64,000 nt of DNA from JACDBE01 sp051002015 (GTDB lineage Bacteria > Actinomycetota > Acidimicrobiia > Spongiisociales > UBA5794), in NCBI GenBank assembly GCA_051002015.1, contig JBPCMS010000078.1, positions 1-64,000 on the forward strand, written 5' to 3'. Shown here in pieces: positions 50,636 through 58,891 of this stretch. Under the pieces are notes generated by a model, which did no database searches, was not told the origin of the DNA, and worked only from the letters and a program-made list of their open reading frames with translations. Position 1 is the stretch's first letter. Every line of letters begins with the position of its first letter. A program made the translations under genes and the position numbers.

Positions 50636-51415
50636 TCACTGGGTCGCTTCGGTCGCCATCTCCCTGAGCAGCACGGCCAGACCCTGATCGCCGTGGACCT
50701 CGACCGCCACCAGCGGTGCCCGGCCCCACAACCACAGGTCGAGCATTCCGGCACTACCCGAGATGATCGTGTCCGGATCGTGGACCTCGTCGACGACGAC
50801 GGCGGCGTCGATGTCGTATGTGGTGCCGCTGTTGGGGGAGGTGCCCGTCATCCGACCCACCAGCAGGTTCCACGCCTGCTCGCCGGCCTCGATGCGGATC
50901 GTCCGGCCGCCGTCGGTGAACATGGCCCATTCGGGAATGCCGCCGATCATCACCCGCAGGATCTCGTCCACGCCGTCGAGGGCCAATGCGGGGTCGAGCG
51001 ACGGGCCGAGACCGGCAGCCAGCTCGGCGTCTGCGCGGTGGATCAGCGCCTCGTGGGCCTGGCGCCGCATGACGAACCCGGCGTTCTGCTGGTCGGACCA
51101 GGTGTAACAGGGCGTGGCCGGGTCGGTTGCGGAAAGGGTGCTGACCAGGAAGGTCTTGGCCGAATCGAGGGCGTCGACCAGGTTGTCGTCGGCGGGCCGC
51201 AATGGCTTGCGGTAGCCGTCCGGAGAGGGCAGCCGCTCGGACACGATCGTCGCCCAGAAGGTCTGGACCTCGGTGAGGTGCCACAGGAGATCCGCCACCG
51301 TCCAGCCCGGTGCGGAGGGCACGGGGCTCGAGGGCGGCACCGACCGGGCGGCATCGATGAGCCGCTCGGTCTCGCCGTCGATGTAGCCGATGTACTCGGC
51401 GGGTTGCAGTCGCAT
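50636..51415 (-). CDS. Maleylpyruvate isomerase / mycothiol-dependent family protein
   Basis: A 259-residue protein. The N-terminal DinB-like helical domain contains VPSAPGWTVADLLWHLTEVQ, then QTFWATIVSE, and VMRRQAHEALIHRADAE, which carries the His/Glu metal-site pattern of the MDMPI_N family. A C-terminal MDMPI_C-type domain ends AVLLREMATEATQ. Family members use mycothiol or act as thiol-dependent transferases; the actual reaction is unknown. It is the next gene upstream of the cimA promoter on the same strand. Confidence 0.85.
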   Translation of the reverse strand: MRLQPAEYIGYIDGETERLIDAARSVPPSSPVPSAPGWTVADLLWHLTEVQTFWATIVSERLPSPDGYRKPLRPADDNLVDALDSAKTFLVSTLSATDPATPCYTWSDQQNAGFVMRRQAHEALIHRADAELAAGLGPSLDPALALDGVDEILRVMIGGIPEWAMFTDGGRTIRIEAGEQAWNLLVGRMTGTSPNSGTTYDIDAAVVVDEVHDPDTIISGSAGMLDLWLWGRAPLVAVEVHGDQGLAVLLREMATEATQ

Positions 51416-51523
51416 CGGCCACCTCCGGCATCCGGTTGGTGAGCGCCACCGTACACCGCGCCGGTGACAGGAACGGGGCCGGTCGGCTCCACTACGAAGA
51501 ACCAAGCGTTGTGGCGAGCCCGG

Positions 51524-53497
51524 TCAGTCGGCGGTTGCCGGGGCGCAGTCGCCCCGCTCGACGCAGGTGATCAACGGGCCCACCGCCTGGTCGACGAGGG
51601 CGGCATACACCTTTCTGCCCTCGCCGGTCAGGTGGACCCCGTCCGACACAAGGAGCTCGGGACGGTCCTCGGATTGGTGGTACCAGTCGACGATCTCCAG
51701 CTTCGGCCAGCGCTCCGCCGCCTCCAGCAGGGTCTGGTTGACCTGGCCCTCCCACCGTCTGGGGACCCTGACGGTGACGGCGAGCACCCGCTCGGCCGGC
51801 CCGGCGCCCGCCATCAGCAGGTCGAACAGCTCGGCGTCGACCGGGCCATTCGTCCCGAGGTGGACCAGGAGGATGTCCCCGAGGGTCCCCTCGTCCGCCA
51901 GCCGACCGATCACGGATACGCCGTCTGCGAACGAACGGGAGACCACGGCGTCGACCGTGGCGGTGTCGCCCAATGCCCGCTCCAGGTCGGGAGCGGCGCC
52001 GAGCATCACCGAGTCGCCGATGGCGGTGACGGTGGCCGGCTCCGGGGGCGGCGCCGGGACGTCGGACGGCCGGGTCAGGGTGGCGGCGGCGCCGCCGACC
52101 CGGACCATCTGGGGGGACGTCGGGGCGGTGGGGAGCTCGGCCGGGGCGGCGACCACCGGGCGATGGCCGGCGGCATCGTCGCCCAGCGGCTCCACCAGCC
52201 GTGCCGGGACGGCGCCCCCGACCTGGACCATCCGGGTGGTCGTGGTCGGGTCCGGCGGCCCGGCGACGGCAGGTGGCGATCCCTCGGGACCGGGCGGGGC
52301 CAGCACCAGGGTGGCGACGAAGGCGGCGGCCATGGCGAGGCCGCCCACCCCAGCCAGCGCCCGGGCGGGCCGCGGTCGGGGACGAAGCATGCCCCGCATC
52401 CACCCGGCCAGACCGCGCTCGATGATGGGTCGCTCGACCAGCCGGTAGGAGAGGGCGGCGATGGCGACGGTGAGTGCCACCCGGACCACGTCGAGCCGCC
52501 ATCCGGCGAAGGGGAGATCGAACTGGGGCCTGGTCACCATCAACACCGGCCAGTGCCACAGGTATATCCCGTAGGAGCGCCGCCCGATCCATCCGAGGAC
52601 GGGGGTGCTCAACAGCCTCGAGGCGGAGGTCGGGGTGGCCGCTCCCACCACCAGCGCCGCAGTTGCCAGCGACACCAACAGGAAGCCGCCCCGGTACATC
52701 GCCCCCTGGAACTCGCTGCCGAGCACCATCCAGCCCGCCAGCGCGGTCAGGCCTCCCCAGGCGGCCAGCTCGGCCAGCGCTCGGTTCCGCCGGCGTGGCG
52801 GCTGCGCCAGACGGTCGGGGGAGGTGACGAAGGCCAGCCCGGCGCCGATGAGCAGCCCGACCGCCCTGGTGTCGGTCCCGAAGTAGACACGGGACGGATC
52901 GCTCAGCGGCTCATACAGGAAGGCCATCAGCGCCATGGAGCCGAGCGCTCCGAGCCACACCAGGCTCAGCATCCGGCGGCGTAGCAGCGCCCATCCGGCG
53001 GCGACCACCAGCGGCCACATCAGGTAGAACTGCTCCTCCACCGTAAGCGACCACAGGTGGCGGAGCAGCGGGGGCCGGGCCATAGACTCGAAGTACGAGG
53101 TGTCGGAGTAGATCAGGGCCCAGTTGGTGACGTACCCGAAGGCGGCGGCGACGTCACCGCGCAGACCGCGCAGCTCGTCCGGCAGCACCACCGCGGTGTA
53201 GGTCACCACCCCGATCAGCAGCAGGAACAGCGCCGGGAGCAGCCGCCGAGCCCGCCTCACCCAGAAGCGGCGGACGTTGAACCGCCCGAAGCTGCGGATG
53301 TCGGCGACCAGCAGCGAGGTGATGAGGAACCCGCTCACCACGAAGAACACGTCGACCCCGAGGAACCCGGCGGGGAGCCAGTCGACCTCGAGGTGATAGA
53401 GCACCACGGCGATGACCGCCAGGGCGCGCACCCCGTCCAACCCCGCCATCATGGGCAGGGTGCGCCGGGCCTCGCCGATACCGTCGGGCGGGAGCAT
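51524..53497 (-). CDS. OafA/YrhL-type membrane acyltransferase with SGNH domain
   Basis: A 657-residue integral membrane O-acyltransferase. About ten hydrophobic segments cover residues 15-400, starting GLDGVRALAVIAVVLYHLEV, with FLGVDVFFVVSGFLITSLL and RHLWSLTVEEQFYLMWPLVV motifs. A Pro/Thr-rich linker leads to an extracellular SGNH hydrolase-like domain with AIGDSVMLGAAPDL and DGVHLTGEG (Asp/His). Such fusions O-acetylate cell-surface polysaccharide. ATG 53497 is chosen. No polysaccharide genes are adjacent. Confidence 0.92.
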   Translation of the reverse strand: MLPPDGIGEARRTLPMMAGLDGVRALAVIAVVLYHLEVDWLPAGFLGVDVFFVVSGFLITSLLVADIRSFGRFNVRRFWVRRARRLLPALFLLLIGVVTYTAVVLPDELRGLRGDVAAAFGYVTNWALIYSDTSYFESMARPPLLRHLWSLTVEEQFYLMWPLVVAAGWALLRRRMLSLVWLGALGSMALMAFLYEPLSDPSRVYFGTDTRAVGLLIGAGLAFVTSPDRLAQPPRRRNRALAELAAWGGLTALAGWMVLGSEFQGAMYRGGFLLVSLATAALVVGAATPTSASRLLSTPVLGWIGRRSYGIYLWHWPVLMVTRPQFDLPFAGWRLDVVRVALTVAIAALSYRLVERPIIERGLAGWMRGMLRPRPRPARALAGVGGLAMAAAFVATLVLAPPGPEGSPPAVAGPPDPTTTTRMVQVGGAVPARLVEPLGDDAAGHRPVVAAPAELPTAPTSPQMVRVGGAAATLTRPSDVPAPPPEPATVTAIGDSVMLGAAPDLERALGDTATVDAVVSRSFADGVSVIGRLADEGTLGDILLVHLGTNGPVDAELFDLLMAGAGPAERVLAVTVRVPRRWEGQVNQTLLEAAERWPKLEIVDWYHQSEDRPELLVSDGVHLTGEGRKVYAALVDQAVGPLITCVERGDCAPATAD

Positions 53498-53562
53498 CAG
53501 CCCATTCTCGCCCGATTCGCGAAAACATGCACTCGCCGGGCGGATGTACCCGCGGTCGAGCC

Positions 53563-54414
53563 TCAGTCGTGCTCGATCTCGCCGAGGATGCGCCAGGTGC
53601 CCGCCTCCTCGCCGAGCACGTAGGTGATGTCGACGGTGCGCTGCACGGTGTCGTCCTCGGACAGGACCGTCCATCGCACCACGGCCAGCGCCGCCCGCTC
53701 GGCCGGGTACTCGAACACCAGATCCTCGGCGACCCACACGTGCTCATCTGCGCCGTGCTCGGCGGCGGCGATCCGCCGGTAGTACCGCCCGAGCGCCTCG
53801 GGGCTCTCATGGCGGATGGTGTCCGACCCGCGCACCGCAAAGCTCCCGGGGGCGTGGGCGTCGACCAGGGTATCGACATCGCCCGTCGTCCTGGCGGCGG
53901 CGTATGCGGCGAAGAACATCACCACCGGCTCGTCCCCGGGTGGGTCCTCCACCTCGGCGACCTCGTCGGGCGGCGGCCACACCAGCTCGAAGCGCTCCAG
54001 CACCACCAGGGTGTCGTCCTGCAGGGTGTGCCCGCTCTGGGCGAAGAAGTCGATGTGGGCCTGACGCCAGAAGGCCAGGCTGCGGTCGCCCTCGCCCTCG
54101 TCCCAGGCGTATCCGTCGTCCACCTGGCCGAACGGAACGATGTCCACCTCGGTGGTGCGGATGATGCACACCGGGGCGCCGGAGCCGTCGAGGACCACGC
54201 TGTAGCCGCCCACCGTCGGCATCTCGTTGTCGGCCACGGCATCCTCGTACAGCCCGGTGGTGGCCCGCTTGGGGCCGTGGAGGACGAGATAGGCCAGCTC
54301 GTAGGCCAGGTCGGGGGTGTTCTCGTCACCGAAGGCCCAGGCATCGAAGTCGGCGGTCACCCCGGTGGCCGAGGCGAACCTCTCCCAGAAGGCTTCGACC
54401 GGGTCGATACGCAC
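53563..54414 (-). CDS. ASCH-domain and SnoaL-like fusion protein
   Basis: A 283-residue two-domain protein. Residues 1-150 look like an ASCH domain (WAFGDENTPDLAYELAYLVL, GPKRATTGLYEDA, TTEVDIVPFGQV), a fold that binds nucleic acid or modified nucleosides. Residues about 165-283 look like a SnoaL/NTF2-like domain (VMFFAAYAAARTTGDVDTLV, then DITYVLGEEAGTWRILGEIE). The two are joined by an acidic Pro-rich linker. ATG 54414 is the start. Function unknown. Confidence 0.75.
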   Translation of the reverse strand: MRIDPVEAFWERFASATGVTADFDAWAFGDENTPDLAYELAYLVLHGPKRATTGLYEDAVADNEMPTVGGYSVVLDGSGAPVCIIRTTEVDIVPFGQVDDGYAWDEGEGDRSLAFWRQAHIDFFAQSGHTLQDDTLVVLERFELVWPPPDEVAEVEDPPGDEPVVMFFAAYAAARTTGDVDTLVDAHAPGSFAVRGSDTIRHESPEALGRYYRRIAAAEHGADEHVWVAEDLVFEYPAERAALAVVRWTVLSEDDTVQRTVDITYVLGEEAGTWRILGEIEHD

Positions 54415-54435
54415 CAGGGCATCCTACGCGCCCCG

Positions 54436-54464
54436 TTGCCGTCTCGGGATGCCGTCGGTACGAT
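54436..54464 (+). promoter_or_regulatory. Putative trpS promoter
   Basis: TTGCCG (54436-54441) and TACGAT (54459-54464) with a 17-base spacer. The start point falls at about 54470-54471, which is the first base of a small reading frame, so a leaderless leader peptide is predicted. Confidence 0.55.
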
Positions 54465-54470
54465 TGCCCG

Positions 54471-54509
54471 ATGCGCACCGACCGGCGATGGTTGATGTCC
54501 CCGACCTGA
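54471..54509 (+). CDS. Candidate Trp leader peptide of trpS
   Basis: A 12-residue frame, MRTDRRWLMSPT, with one Trp codon (54489-54491). It begins at the predicted transcription start. A stem GGTTGAT/ATCGACC covers the Trp codon and the stop codon, and a strong hairpin follows at 54533-54554. The layout fits ribosome-mediated attenuation of tryptophanyl-tRNA synthetase. Confidence 0.45.
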   Translation: MRTDRRWLMSPT

Positions 54510-54532
54510 TCGACCTGCCGCGTCCGTCCACC

Positions 54533-54554
54533 CGCCGGAGGTCACCCTCCGGCG
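54533..54554 (+). terminator. Attenuator-like hairpin upstream of trpS
   Basis: CGCCGGAGG and CCTCCGGCG form a perfect 9-bp stem with a TCAC loop, 25 bases before the trpS start. It is followed by a pyrimidine-rich CTCTCGTCTC rather than a pure T-run. It could be the terminator of the leader or could sequester the ribosome site. Confidence 0.5.
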
Positions 54555-54579
54555 CTCTCGTCTCATAGGAGCGTCCACC

Positions 54580-55569
54580 TTGGACCGTCAGAAGACCGTC
54601 TTCTCCGGGTTGCAGCCGACCGGGAACATCCATCTGGGCAACTACCTGGGGGCGTTGCGCAACTGGGTGAGGCTCCAGGACGCCTACCAGACGGTGTACT
54701 GCGTGGTCGATCTCCATGCCATGGTCGCCGACTACGACCCTGCCGAGTACTCCCGGGACCGTCTCGAGGCGGCCAAGGTGCTGCTCGCCTGCGGGATCGA
54801 CCCCGAGCGCTCACTGTTCTACTACCAGAGTGAGGTGCCCCAGCATGTGGAGCTGTCGTGGATGCTGGCCACGATGACCCCGATGGGAGTGCTCAACCGG
54901 ATGACCCAGTACAAGGACAAGACGGCCAAGGGCGTCGCCGCCAACCTCGGGCTGTTCGCCTACCCGGTGCTGATGGCCGCCGACATCATGGTCCACCACG
55001 CCCATCTGGTGCCGGTGGGCGACGACCAGCGCCAGCACCTCGAGGTGACCCGCGACCTGGTGGAGCGGTTCAACAACCGCTTCGGCGAGGTGTTCCCCGT
55101 TCCCGATGCGTTGATCCCGGAGACGTCGGCGCGGGTGATGTCGTTGACCGAGCCCACCGCCAAGATGTCCAAATCGGACGTCAACGAACGCAGCCGGGTG
55201 CTGCTCCTCGACCCGCCCGATGTGGTACGCAGGCGCATCCGGTCGGCGGTCACCGACTCCGAGCCGACGGTGCGCCACGACTGGGACGAGAAGCCGGGGG
55301 TGAGCAACCTGCTCGAGATCATGTCGGGCGCCATCGGGCGGCCCATCCCCGAGCTGGTCGACGAGTACGGCACCGGCGGGTACGGGAGGTTCAAGGAGGC
55401 GGTGGCCGAGGCGGTCGACCACATGCTCGATCCCATCCGCACCGCATACGCCGAGCTCGACGACGCCGACGTCACCGCCGTGATGACCGAAGGGGCCGAG
55501 GCGGCCCGCGCCTCGGCAGAGGGCTTCCAGCGCCAGGCGAGGGCGGCGATGGGCCTCTCCGGTCGGTGA
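54580..55569 (+). CDS. trpS: Tryptophanyl-tRNA synthetase
   Basis: Class I synthetase of 329 residues charging tRNA-Trp. The HIGH-like GNIHLGNYLGAL lies near residue 17 and the KMSKS loop in EPTAKMSKSDVNERSR. GLQPTGNIHLG and DLHAMVADYD are typical. TTG 54580 is the start, reading MDRQKTVFSGLQPTGN, with ATAGGAG about 10 bases upstream. The leader has a candidate Trp attenuator. Confidence 0.95.
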   Translation: MDRQKTVFSGLQPTGNIHLGNYLGALRNWVRLQDAYQTVYCVVDLHAMVADYDPAEYSRDRLEAAKVLLACGIDPERSLFYYQSEVPQHVELSWMLATMTPMGVLNRMTQYKDKTAKGVAANLGLFAYPVLMAADIMVHHAHLVPVGDDQRQHLEVTRDLVERFNNRFGEVFPVPDALIPETSARVMSLTEPTAKMSKSDVNERSRVLLLDPPDVVRRRIRSAVTDSEPTVRHDWDEKPGVSNLLEIMSGAIGRPIPELVDEYGTGGYGRFKEAVAEAVDHMLDPIRTAYAELDDADVTAVMTEGAEAARASAEGFQRQARAAMGLSGR

Positions 55570-55582
55570 ACGGAGGCGGGCG

Positions 55583-56362
55583 GTGAACGACAAGCTCCGC
55601 CGGGCCCTCGACAACGAGCGGTACCCGCGGTCCTCGGGCTACGACCCGGAGTGGGTGATCGCCAACGAGATGGGGCCCCATCCGCTGTGGCTGATGGAGG
55701 CCCTGACCGCCGGGGTCGCCGTCGAGCCCTCGATGCGGGTGCTCGACCTCGGCTGCGGCCGGGCACTCACCTCGATCTTCCTGGCAAGGGAGTTCGGGGT
55801 GGAGGTGTGGGCGGCGGACCTGTGGATCGACCCCGCCGACAACCGGGCCAGGGTCGCCGAGACCGGACTGGTCGACCGGGTGCACCCGATCCGGGTCGAG
55901 GCCCACGAGCTTCCCTTCCACGACGACTTCTTCGACCTGGTGCTCAGCGTCGACGCCTTCCATTACTTCGGGACCGAGGACTTCTACCTCGACATGCTGG
56001 TCCGGGTGGTGCGAGACGGTGGCAGGGTCGGGATGGTGTCCCCCGGGCTCACCTACGAGATCGGCCAGGAGGTGCCGGACCATCTGGCGCCGTTCTGGGA
56101 GTGGGAGTACGAGACGTTCCATTCGCCGGCGTGGTGGCGTCGCCATTGGGAGCGCAGCGGGCTGGTCGAGGTCGAGACCGCCGACCTGGTGGTCGACGGC
56201 TGGCGTGACTGGCTGCGCTGGAGCGAGGTTGCGGCCCCGCACGCCAGGGAGGAGTGGATGCGGGTGGAGGGGCTGAAGGTGGCCGGGTTGCTCCGGATCG
56301 ATGCGGGGAGGACCGTCGGCTTCACCAGGGTCGTCGCCCGGAAGCTGCCACCAGGGCAGTGA
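55583..56362 (+). CDS. SAM-dependent methyltransferase (class I)
   Basis: A 259-residue methyltransferase. VLDLGCGRALTSIFLAREFG is the SAM-binding motif I, DDFFDLVLSVDAFHYFG motif II/III, and GGRVGMVSPGL the post-motif strand. The Trp-rich C-terminal half (WEWEYETFHSPAWWRRHW) is probably the substrate region. The acceptor is unknown. GTG 55583 lies 13 bases after trpS, so it is likely co-transcribed. Confidence 0.88.
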   Translation: MNDKLRRALDNERYPRSSGYDPEWVIANEMGPHPLWLMEALTAGVAVEPSMRVLDLGCGRALTSIFLAREFGVEVWAADLWIDPADNRARVAETGLVDRVHPIRVEAHELPFHDDFFDLVLSVDAFHYFGTEDFYLDMLVRVVRDGGRVGMVSPGLTYEIGQEVPDHLAPFWEWEYETFHSPAWWRRHWERSGLVEVETADLVVDGWRDWLRWSEVAAPHAREEWMRVEGLKVAGLLRIDAGRTVGFTRVVARKLPPGQ

Positions 56363-56390
56363 TGGCGCAGACCTGCGGTAGCGTACGAGC

Positions 56391-57041
56391 ATGAGCCGCT
56401 GGATGGACGACGGGGTGGAGACGTACCTCACCGGCCAGGCCGCCATCGAGCATGCATCCCCGGCGCTCGAGCAGATGGAGGCCTACGCCACCGAGCACGG
56501 CTTCCCCATCGTCGGCCGCGCCACCGGCCGCTATCTGGAGATGGCGGCGCGCTCCATCGGCGCTCGCCGGGTGATGGAGCTTGGCTCCGGCTTCGGCTAC
56601 TCGGCGTACTGGTTCGCCCGCGCCGTGGGATCGGGCGGCGAGGTGGTGTGCACCGACGGCGACCCCGACAACGCCACCCGCGCCGAGGGATACCTCCGGG
56701 CGGCCGGGCTGTGGGACCGGGTGCGCTACCACGTGGGCGATGCTCTCGAGGGCTTCGCCGCCGAGGATGGCCGGTTCGACATCGTCTACTGCGATGTCGA
56801 CAAGCCGGGCTACCCGGACTGCTGGCGGGCGGCGCGCGACCGGATCAGGATCGGCGGGTTGTGGCTGTGCGACAACGTCCTCTGGAGCGGCCACGTGGCG
56901 ACCGGCGCCGACCGGGAGGGGTTGGCCGGCTGGACGGCGCCCATCATCGAGCACAACCGGCTGGTGGCCGACGACCCCGGGTACGTGGGCACCATCGTGC
57001 CCATCCGTGACGGCGTCATGGCGGCCCTTCGGGTCAAGTGA
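56391..57041 (+). CDS. O-methyltransferase family 3 (caffeoyl-CoA OMT-like)
   Basis: A 216-residue SAM-dependent O-methyltransferase. RRVMELGSGFGYSAYWFARA is motif I, GEVVCTDGDPDNATRAEGYL follows, and FDIVYCDVDKPGYPDCWRAA and LCDNVLWSGHVA are the metal/substrate motifs typical of this family. It usually methylates catechol-type acceptors; the actual one is unknown. A 28-base gap separates it from the previous methyltransferase. Confidence 0.88.
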   Translation: MSRWMDDGVETYLTGQAAIEHASPALEQMEAYATEHGFPIVGRATGRYLEMAARSIGARRVMELGSGFGYSAYWFARAVGSGGEVVCTDGDPDNATRAEGYLRAAGLWDRVRYHVGDALEGFAAEDGRFDIVYCDVDKPGYPDCWRAARDRIRIGGLWLCDNVLWSGHVATGADREGLAGWTAPIIEHNRLVADDPGYVGTIVPIRDGVMAALRVK

Positions 57042-57128
57042 CGCCGATTCCATCACCGTGCGGTGATCTGGCACAATCGCCCGCAGCGGTGGGGAGACCG
57101 CCCACTGACCACGGTGACCTCCGGGGGG

Positions 57129-58688
57129 ATGATGCAGGTCGAGTTCACAGGCCACGCCGGTATCTCGTTGACCGCCGGTGATACCCATCTGCTGATGGAC
57201 GCCTGGCTGTCGCCGCGGGGGGCCTTCGATGCCTCCTGGTTCCAGCTCCCCTCCAACCACCACTTCTTCGACCGGGACTGGAGCAGCGTCACCGGGCTGA
57301 TCGTCTCCCACGAGCATCTCGACCACCTCGACGTCGACTTCCTCAACACGATGCCGCCGGACCTCCCGTTCTACATCCCCGCATACGGCTCGATGCTGTA
57401 CCGGCGCAAGGTGGGCCGTCTCACCGGTCGCCGGCCCGTCATCCTCCAGCTCGAGCGGGAGCACCCCGTCGGCGACATCGGGGTGGCGGTGTGGATCGAG
57501 GACTCGCCCATCAACCAGGACTCGGTGTGGGTGTTCACCCACGAGGGGCGGTCGATCGTGCACACGGTGGACAGCAGGCTCACCCCGCACCAGCTCGACC
57601 AGATCCTCGAGTACCTGGGCGGCCCACCGGACATGCTGCTGGTGCAGTGCTCGGGGGCGAGCTGGTACCCGCTGGTGTACGAGCAGTACGCCGACGAGCT
57701 GAAGCAGAGCCGGTCGGAGCGCAAGCGGGCCCAGAAGCTGGGATACGCCCTGTCGGTGGCGAGGCGGCTCAACCCGGCGACCACGATCATCTGCGCCGGC
57801 CCCCCGGTGTTCCTCGACCCCGAGCTGCAGCGGTACAACACCGACCCGTCCTTCCCGCTCCCGTCCCACGCCAAGACGTGGTTCGCCGAGCAGGGCTACA
57901 TCGGCAGGGTCGAGGCGCCGCTCCCCGGTGACCGCATCGACCTGGCCACCGGTGAGCTGATCGAGGACGCCGCCATGCACCGGCGCTTCTCGTGGGACCG
58001 CACCGCCGAGTACCTGCCGGGGTATGCCGCCGAGGCGGCCCCACAGATCGCCCAGGTGTACGCCAATGCCGAGGGGCTGGCCGAGGGCGACCTGTATCCC
58101 GCCTTCGAGGAGCATTTCACGGCCATGTTCGAGCTGAGCCCGTACTTCAACCAGCGGATCGACATGACGCTGCGCTTCGACATCGAGGGCGATGGCGGCG
58201 GCATCTGGCTGGTCGGCATCGGCGAGGACTGCTGGGTGAGCCGCGGAGCCGTCGACAGCCCGTTCAACTACCGCTACCGGTTCCACAGCCGGTGGTTGAA
58301 GCGGATCCTGTTCGACCACGTGCCGTGGGAGGATTTCTTCCTCAGCCTCCGGTTCCTCGCCGCCCGGAAGCCGGACGTCTACAACGACCACCTGCTCGGG
58401 CTGCTCAAGTTCAACGACCGGGGCTCGCTGCGCGAGGTGGAGAAGTACGAGCGGCGGGAGAGCGACGAGACCATCGTGGTCACCACACCCGACGGGACCA
58501 GCTACGAGATCAACAGGTACTGCCCCCACGCCGGCGCCAGCCTGGAGGGGGGCACCATCGAGGGGCACATCCTCACCTGCCTCAACCACCACTACGAGTT
58601 CGACCTCGACACCGGGGTGTGCCTCACCGGCGACTGCGAGCTGCGCACCCGTCGCCTCGACGAGATCGAACCAAGCCCCGCCGGCTGA
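57129..58688 (+). CDS. Metallo-beta-lactamase-fold protein with C-terminal Rieske domain
   Basis: A 519-residue fusion. The N-terminal metallo-hydrolase domain has the HxHxDH metal motif at His61-His66 (SHEHLDHLD) and resembles UlaG/CMAH-type enzymes. The C-terminal Rieske [2Fe-2S] domain has Cys465-x-His467 (YCPHAGASLEGG) and Cys484-x2-His487 (CLNHHYEF). Both sets of ligands are intact. CMP-Neu5Ac hydroxylase combines the same two folds but with the Rieske domain first. The start is uncertain among GTG 57114, ATG 57129 and ATG 57132. Likely an oxygenase or redox enzyme; substrate unknown. Confidence 0.85.
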   Translation: MMQVEFTGHAGISLTAGDTHLLMDAWLSPRGAFDASWFQLPSNHHFFDRDWSSVTGLIVSHEHLDHLDVDFLNTMPPDLPFYIPAYGSMLYRRKVGRLTGRRPVILQLEREHPVGDIGVAVWIEDSPINQDSVWVFTHEGRSIVHTVDSRLTPHQLDQILEYLGGPPDMLLVQCSGASWYPLVYEQYADELKQSRSERKRAQKLGYALSVARRLNPATTIICAGPPVFLDPELQRYNTDPSFPLPSHAKTWFAEQGYIGRVEAPLPGDRIDLATGELIEDAAMHRRFSWDRTAEYLPGYAAEAAPQIAQVYANAEGLAEGDLYPAFEEHFTAMFELSPYFNQRIDMTLRFDIEGDGGGIWLVGIGEDCWVSRGAVDSPFNYRYRFHSRWLKRILFDHVPWEDFFLSLRFLAARKPDVYNDHLLGLLKFNDRGSLREVEKYERRESDETIVVTTPDGTSYEINRYCPHAGASLEGGTIEGHILTCLNHHYEFDLDTGVCLTGDCELRTRRLDEIEPSPAG

Positions 58689-58720
58689 ACGGGAGCCCCC
58701 GAACCCCCTGCCGTTTTTTG

Positions 58721-58772
58721 GAACCTTAGGTTGCTGGGTGTCGTGGCGGTGTGTGATCCGCTGAAGTTCGGG
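58721..58772 (+). repeat. 52-bp dispersed repeat, copy 2
   Basis: Second copy of the element at 28040-28091: identical first 12 bases, a 23-base spacer with only TGGCG conserved in register, and an identical last 17 bases. It lies in the gap between the metallo-beta-lactamase/Rieske gene and guaB3, just after a T6 run. Confidence 0.85.
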
Positions 58773-58891
58773 CCGGGACGCCCCGCTGACCGAGGATTGT
58801 CACCCGAGACGGCTCCGGCACTCCGCTGAGCGGAAGCGGTCCGGTGGTACCCTCGACCCTGCGCTGGACGAAGAGTTGGCGGAGGTTTCCC

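Noticed and set aside
54471..54580. T-box riboswitch before trpS
   Set aside because: No T-box consensus (AGGGTGGNACCGCG) or specifier-loop layout is present; leader-peptide attenuation fits better.
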